This document shows, one piece after another, positions 56,901-64,000 of a stretch of DNA of 64,000 nucleotides; within the stretch, counting starts at the first letter, position 1, and each line of letters starts with the position of its first letter. The notes beneath the pieces are model-generated. The model had not been told where the DNA came from and made no database searches. It saw only the letters and a list, made by a program, of their open reading frames with translations. A program made the translations under genes and the position numbers. The DNA comes from Doris montereyensis (lineage: Eukaryota > Mollusca > Gastropoda > Nudibranchia > Dorididae): NCBI GenBank assembly GCA_037039925.1, contig JAXRKP010001014.1, forward strand, positions 103,501 through 167,500, written 5' to 3'.

Positions 56901-57289
56901 AAAGAAATTTCTTATTCTTATCTTCTCTTTTTATTTCTCAACGTATCTTAATGAAATTTAGATGCGAATGATGAGTGAAAAAACAAAGAAATGGTTGGAT
57001 GCCTTATTTGATATATTATAGTTTAGGAAATTGAATTTTTTGTACACAACCGGTATATTTTTGGTTGTTCTCATGCTATTTTCAAAAATTCATAAAAATA
57101 AAGCTTGCTAATAAAACAAAAATCTGATCTGATAAAATTTCGATATTGTGTGCCAAATTTGAAAGAATTTGTTGAAAAATGAAAAACCTACTCGATTGAT
57201 TGAGCAGGTGAAATTTGGGGTAAAATCCAAGACGGCCATCGTAAGTGTCAGAAAATAGACATATTTCAACTCAGTACACCATGCCCATT

Positions 57290-58262
57290 ACAACTATATA
57301 TATGTTAAATTGGGGGGGTGTCTTTGAGGAAGGCATTTTTACCTACAAATCGAACAATTTCGTTTATTGCACTTCTGGATGGGCAATTCATTCCCTTCAT
57401 TATTACCATAGAAAGGCTCAGTATTGGTTCTTTCATTTTGTACTATTTTTTAGAAACGATACCGTCTAACTTTCAATACATCAGTTGTACCATAAAAGCC
57501 AGAATTTTGTCTAAAGTATAACAAGTTGGTAATGATTTTTAATCAGCACAAAGTACTCTATTGGAAAATATACTTTAGAGGAATGATTTTCAATATTAGC
57601 TAAGATCGGCGAAAACTACAGGAAGCATTCTGTGCACCTGTTATAAGAAAAAATACCATCCAGACATGAGTATAACGCACCTGTAGCAGTTGAAATAGGG
57701 TCGACATGAAGTATTTGACAGCCTCTCAAGACTGTATGATGTTTCAAAGTATTATATTATTCTTTTATTTATAGGTCTATATGCGAAAAAACTTTCAAAT
57801 AACGAGAAAAAATTTAATATCGATTTTCTCAAAATGTTACTTTTTGACAGTGATTTTTTATTGTCCGATTGCCCCCTATTTTGGTATATAGCAATACAAA
57901 ACTTTACCCAGTAGCGATTTTCGATATATCTTCAGAATTTTTGCAAAAAAATTTCTATCTGATTAAATTGCCAAAGACTGGAAAGATTGCTATATGCAGT
58001 TTTAAAAATTCATTAAATCAAAACCGGTTTAATTTATATACTAGAAATTGAACTGAATTGTGTGCAAAGTTATGCCAATTTTGGTAAAAACTGAAAAGTC
58101 TATTGGAAATAAAAGTTGTAGATATTTTATAAATGAAAATCCAAGATCAAAGTCCATGGCAACCATATGATAAACAAAAAAATGTAATATTTTTTCAGCT
58201 AATTTTAGAGCGATGCCAGTACAACAGTGGTGGTTAAAATTGTCTATATCAAATTATCTGAT
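57290..58262 (+). repeat. Dispersed repeat family R1, copy 2
   Basis: Collinear with 1857-3640 minus the 2026-3065 insert. Ends at TGGTTAAAATTGTCTATATC. No coding potential seen. Confidence 0.6.
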
Positions 58263-58878
<616 letters not shown>

Positions 58879-60644
58879 TCATTACTTCTCAAAAAGAGAA
58901 TTATTAGAGAGAGAGAGAGAAGGAAAATATATTTCATCAGTCATATCAGTATGGAGAGAGAGACACACGCGCAATAAAAGTTTAAGAATATTAGTCAATT
59001 TTTCTATGTCTTCGCCCTTCATGCACCAAACTATTTATATTAATTTGTGTTCTTTGTGTCTTCGATGTAATAACTTTATTGATGGATAATGGTCATCGTC
59101 GGAATAATGGGGCGGTTGTTGAGAGAATTTTTTTCTACTTCTTCCTCCTCCTCCAGTGTTAAAAATAAAATAAAATAAATAAATCTTTATTGTCCTTTTC
59201 AGACAATTCTTCTTAGATTCACATAAATCATTTTACACTTCACAATCTTTTTTTAACAAAGTGAATTGGTGTGATAATTTTGTTAGATGGTAAAAACAAA
59301 AAAAACCTTGAACAAAGTTTGTTCGTTTTGACAACAAGTTAATCATAATAATAGTGGTGATCATAGTAGGTCGTAGGCCTACTTCTTACTAGCATTCGTT
59401 ATCTTTTATAGTTGCTCTTTGTTATTAGATGGTGAAAGGAACAGGCAAAAATGGGGTAATAATTTAAGTAAAAGTAGATATTAAAATAATTACAACAATT
59501 TGAGCGCATTTACATTTCCCTCTCCTTCTCTAGTCTCTCCCTCCCCTTTCCATCTCTCTCTCAAGTCCAACATTGCATCATCAATTCAAGACAACCATGA
59601 TAATGATATTATAATATTGTCAATGTTCTGCAACGCTGAGCATGCAATTTTAATAGACACGTCAATAGATGTGCATTGTCTTATCAGATTTACTAGTTGA
59701 TCTGTTAGATCAAACTAGGAAATATTTTGAATCTTATTTTTACTTCATTTGCTTGTTTCGACATTAGTGTTGATATATTTTATCTGAAGAGGACAAATAT
59801 ACTTTATTCAGTTGGTTCCACGAATTCTCTACATCTTCTGCCGGATCATAAATAAATTCACTGTTCAGAGGGTGTTTTACTTTTAATAATTGTGGATTTT
59901 TTCTTTCTACAGCTTTTCATGCACTGCTCCATGCTTTGCAATTTCTCTTGACTTTATTTCCTGATTCTTTTCAATCTTTTCGTTATTTTCCGCTAGGTGC
60001 TCTTTCACCACACCCTCCATCCATTCTTTATGACACTATTTGATTGTCTGTTTGTGAGATTTAATGGTTTGTTTGAGGCGTTAATGTACTTCTTGTACCA
60101 GGAAAGACTCGTAATTTTCTGAATTTACAAGAAAAGAAAGAAAATATTCATTTCTTAATGATATTTTCTACATGAATATTGAAAGTTCAACAGTTGTTGA
60201 TTAAAAATGAAGATACTTAAATTCTTCGACTATTTCAACGTCTTGGATATTGTATTTCAAGTAATGACTTTATATCTTTGGTAATGCATTTTGAATGAGT
60301 TTTTGCTGTTTTGTTTTTATTGTTGAGCTGCAGATCATTTTGTTTGTTTGTTTTGAAATTTTCGATTTGATCAAAGTTGTTGTGTCGATTTAGATTTCTC
60401 TCAGATTCATTTGGAGGAGTGGTTTTAATTCCATTTAAAATCAGAATAGTGTGTCTTGAAAATTTTTAAGTCTTTGTTGAATAAAATCTCTTCGAACATC
60501 GTTAAGATCGTTTCTTCCATTCGATATCTAAAAAAAGATGTTTAGTTTTTGATTTTTTAGATGGTTTGTTTTTTTTTGAGTAGAAAGCTCAAATAATCTG
60601 AAATCAGAGGAAATATGAAAGATTTACATTACATCCCTAATTGG
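58879..60644. other. AT-rich intergenic DNA
   Basis: AATAAAATAAATAAATCTTT at 59165 resembles a LINE/SINE 3' end. No gene recognised. Confidence 0.45.
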
Positions 60645-60885
60645 TCAACGAACATGGTTTCTTTCTATTGATTGACAGGTCCCGCCCTCCATTCAGGCAG
60701 ACCATAGGTGTGCAATGTGAAGCCACTGATATCTATTATTTGTATCAATTATTATTTCTTACTTGTGGGTGGGAATGTTACTAAAGTAATTGACATTGTC
60801 TAAGTTGCATCGGTCCTATGAAAAAGAGTCTTTGGTTTTGTCCACTTTGCAGAGGGTCTACAGCCTGAGCTTCTGTGTGTTTTTG
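60645..60885 (-). repeat. Dispersed repeat R4, copy 2 (inverted)
   Basis: Reverse complement matches 54930-55205. Confidence 0.65.
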
Positions 60886-62184
60886 TATATCTCTTTATAA
60901 GAAATATATCGAGTGTGTGTTAGATTCAGAAATAAACTATCACTTTCATCCCTTTAGAAGAATAGACTTTCTCTGCTTGACATGCACGTGGGTTGAACAG
61001 CGTAATTGGTCAAGATTAGGCATTCCTAAAGGTCATGAGTGCACTGCAATGCAGTTATACAGGAGATAGACTAACGCTTTGTCTCGCTGAAATTTTCTAG
61101 TGAAGCAAATGTACGGGACTGCCATTAGCGTAGATGTGCTTAGACTTAGAGTGACCAGCGGCAACCAAATATAGTGAGACCCGCGGAAAAAGGGTTAAAC
61201 CATAGAGGATAACTGTTTACAATTCCAAGGATAAAAACAGATCTAGATCTAGATTAGATACCTAATTAGATAAAATATCCAGTTAAATTCTACTCCCCAG
61301 CTCACTCTGTTGGTTACTCTTGATTTCCTCTCAAACCTAGCGACTGATGTGAAAGAAAGCAATAGACCTAGATCTATTTGAATCTAGATCAGAGAACTAG
61401 AGTAGATCTAAATTGATTTCTTTTGACGTGTGTGTGTGGGACATCAGGCCTAGATCTAGCTCAAGTGGATTACAATAGTGAAACGTTACTGCCCCCAGTA
61501 TCACAGTCTCAATGTGATGAAAGTATCCCTTGATAATAATGGTTTTACTGTCTCCATTTGAAGTAGAAAAGGTTAAGAGTAAATCTACAAACCCAATTTG
61601 TTTTGCTCGTCCCCGGTCTCCGAAGACAGAATGGGAAAATGGCGGACATACCCGACAGATGGGGAACCCCATTTGACCTAGGACAGTTTTTCTAGTTGAC
61701 TCTAGAATATCACTACGCCTCTCTATCTGGCTGGAAAAAAATACCAGACTCATACATTTGGTTAGTCATTTCCTGCAAATCGTAATAGGAAAATGTATTT
61801 TTCCATTCGTTCCAAATATACTTGGTTTTCTCTTTATTGGAAATAGTAGCTCTAGGGCAGATATATTTGATCCATGCCTATAAGAACTTGGCCTATTTAT
61901 TGTAAACGGATTTAGAATAGATAGATGATTAAATCAAACATGTTATTGGTTTTGCGTTCCAATTAGAGAAGGTGGGGAAGAAGAAGTTGGTATTTACTAC
62001 GAAATCGAAAGTAAAAAGCAAAATAGTATATAAAATCGATATAAAAATACATCATCTAATTGTATCCACGTTAGACAGATCTACTCTTTTCTTTAATTCA
62101 AAACTATTCAGGTCTAACATCATTAAAATGTGTTTTGTTTTTAACTAAAGATGATGAACATAGGACAATTTGATTAGAATCAAT
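60886..62184. other. Intergenic DNA with TAGATCTAGATC words
   Basis: AGATCTAGATCTAGATTAGA (61240) and several CTAGATC words to 61455. No gene recognised. Confidence 0.5.
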
Positions 62185-62815
62185 CAATTACGATGGTTTT
62201 TGCTGTCCCCATAAAGAAATGTAGTGGATAGAGTATACAGCTATAGGAAGAGAAAATTTTTGTCCAGACCTAGGACAGAGTAGAGAAAAGCCTGCCATGC
62301 TGAGTTTTGCTGTCCACTTAGACCTAGGACATGAATGAAAGCTATCTGGATGGATAAATGATGTCCACATTTGTTGAGCCATAGGACATAGTGAGGAAAT
62401 GAACTATAATTTGTCTTTATCTTTATCTTTTATCATTAATGATAAATACTGAAAAACAAAAAATAGATGGATAAATAATAGATTAATATATACTGACTTT
62501 TTGCTGTCCACATTAAATAAATAGATAAAGAATCGACACTACCAACATGAGTTCAAATCATGGCTATGTACATAGGACAAATATATGTAGATACAGATAT
62601 GATACCATGTGTACTAAGTTTTGCTGTCCACATTAGAGCTATGACAAATAGAGTAGATCTACATGTACTTACATACTGTCCACATTAGAGCTATGACAAA
62701 GTAGAGTAGATCTACATGTATGAGTTTTGCTGTCCACATAAATACATAGGACAGAGTAGAACATAGAGCTTACATGTCAATATTTTCTTGTACCCATTAG
62801 ACCTATTCCATACTT
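62185..62815. repeat. Degenerate tandem repeat around TTTTGCTGTCCACAT
   Basis: TTTTGCTGTCC(C/A)CAT or CACTT recurs at about 62199, 62308, 62501, 62622 and 62724, with further TGTCCACATT words near 62361 and 62670. Partner words are ACCTAGGACA or GCTATGACAAA and GAGTAGATCTACATGTA. The two units at about 62625-62740 are nearly identical (ATTAGAGCTATGACAAA). Confidence 0.7.
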
Positions 62816-62829
62816 ACTTACTTACTGCC

Positions 62830-64000
62830 CATTATGTCAGTTGGCATGTAGGGCAGCAATGAAGAATTTCCATCTCTATTTATTGCAAGCGTCTTTATGG
62901 AATCCAGGTTTCGCCCCAGTCTTTAATCTCATTCTCTGCTGTTCTTCTCCAAGTTGTCTTTGGCCTGCCACGTCTCCTTTTCCTTCAGGTGTCCAATGTA
63001 GGACAGTCTTGATGATGCTCCCTTCTTCTTTTCTTAAAACATGCCCTATCCACCTCGATCTTCTTTTAAGCAGGATGTCTTGCATGTGATCTATTTTGCA
63101 TTTTGGAGTAGAGTCTCGTTTGAAATTTTGATTGACCAAAATATATTTTGGATTTTTCGCAGGCATTTAGTGTGGAATGATGATAACTTGTTCATGTATA
63201 TGTCCGTCATCCTCCAGCATTCAGATCTATATATAGTAGAGTTGTTAAGCTTTTTCATAGATTTTAAGTTTTGTTTTAAATTGTATTCTTTTGCTTTCCA
63301 TGCATTTTTGAAGTAGTTTGAAGGAGTTTCTTGCTTTGTTTAGTCATCCGTTAATATGTTTGTCAGCTCCTCCGCTACTTGTGACAACGCTGCCGAATAT
63401 ATAAATTCCTTGGTTGTTTGTATGCTATTCTTATTGATGAAGATTGGAAGTTGTATATTTAATGTTATCGTTAAATTTTGTAAAACTTATTTTTAAACCT
63501 ATCTGTTGACCAAAAAGAGCTGAGCCGTGATGTTTTCTCTTGCATGTGATGATGTAAGGTGTGCCAATAGCATCGTCAACAAAGTCCTATTATATCCTCT
63601 AGCAAGGGAAAGAGTCTATCTAATTCCTCTGTGTTGATCACATGTTGTTTGCTTCATCTGCGATTGTCTGACACCAGATCTTGATTTCAAAATTTTGATT
63701 GCTATTTCCAACTTTACATATGAATTCATTTAATGAGCTGAACAAGATGTTGTGGTATTCATAATTCTTTAGAATTTTCCAAATGCTTTCTCGATGGAGG
63801 CTATCAAGTGCCTTTTCAAAAGCACTGAGTTTGTATACAGTTGTCTCTGCCATTCATTGCATTTGCTCTATAATGCTTCTTAATGGAAAAAGTTAAGCGT
63901 TTAAGTTGTCTATGCCTGGGGTTTTGCCATTCTTTAGACTTTTAATAGCTACTATTATGTCATTACGTATATTCAAATCTTCTTGTGCCTCTTCAATGCA
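62830..64000 (-). pseudogene. Endonuclease-RT LINE reverse transcriptase (runs off right edge)
   Basis: Read leftward from 64000: DIIVAIKSLKNGKTPGIDNL (finger motif), a gap, then FEKALDSLHRESIWKILKNY (palm motif A, AFD changed to ALD), KVGNSNQNFEIK, FGQQIGLKIS, IYIFGSVVTSSGGADKHI, LNKARNSFKLLQKCMESKR, IQFKTKLKIYEKL, YRSECWRMTDIYMNKLSSFH, TKCLRKIQNIFW, MQDILLKRRSRWIGHVLRKE, then KGDVAGQ-type text and ALHAN.HNGQ at about 62835. This is the order of RT, thumb and C-terminal regions in endonuclease-RT LINEs. The YADD segment (about 63560) reads VDDAIG. Many frame changes. Confidence 0.75.

Overview
The window is nuclear, AT-rich, gene-poor metazoan DNA. I think a mollusc, possibly a gastropod, is most likely; that is inference from overall texture (frequent TAGATCTAGATC and TAGGCCTA words, tRNA-derived SINEs, long GA/TA microsatellites, a transposon mix typical of aquatic invertebrates), not from a diagnostic gene. 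There is no bacterial-style operon, rRNA, intact tRNA or CRISPR. Almost every recognisable coding segment is a transposable-element fragment with stops and frameshifts. The one host-type gene is a poly-C2H2 zinc-finger gene on the minus strand (39.37-42.18 kb). It is intronless over 2.8 kb, its zinc ligands are almost all kept, and it is broken by many 1-nt frame changes that could be assembly indels or decay.

Layout. 0-0.77 kb: end of a Tigger/pogo transposon running off the left edge. 1.86-3.64 kb: a dispersed repeat split by a TA-flanked TIR element; its sister copy is at 57.3-58.3 kb. 5.4-5.9 kb: two tRNA-like SINEs. 8.78-15.0 kb: a jockey-like LINE interrupted by a 4.26-kb Tigger-type element that carries foreign coding segments. 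15.9-16.9 kb: Rex1/L2-like RT (minus). 17.6-18.2 kb: a 190-bp tandem satellite. 20.3-22.7 kb: gypsy-type gag (minus) split by another Tigger element. 24.2-28.9 kb: LINE gag/endonuclease, two piggyBac-like fragments, a Merlin-like fragment and a Tigger element inserted in the second piggyBac. 30.6-35.3 kb: LINE RT tails. 31.7-39.2 kb: scattered copies of a 75-80 bp degenerate repeat. 37.85-38.84 kb: an element with about 250-bp inverted repeats. 42.35-43.47 kb: hAT remnant just upstream of the zinc-finger gene. 44.7-46.5 kb: two minisatellites. 46.5-54.8 kb: an endonuclease-RT LINE split inside its RT palm by a 5.85-kb TIR element, which itself contains a second jockey-like copy. 62.2-62.8 kb: tandem repeat. 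62.8-64.0 kb: LINE RT running off the right edge.

The main theme is nested transposition that can be read base by base. Tigger-type elements duplicated TA on insertion, and the larger TIR element duplicated about 7 bp. At three junctions (9115/13378, 20875/22384, 48077/53927) taking away the insert and one target copy lets the host reading frame continue. No known multi-gene pathway is visible. The least explained items are the composite Tigger element at 9.1-13.4 kb, the 5.85-kb TIR element with its second copy at 36 kb, and the long-TIR element at 37.85-38.84 kb. Clade names rest on recalled family motifs; no database search was run.
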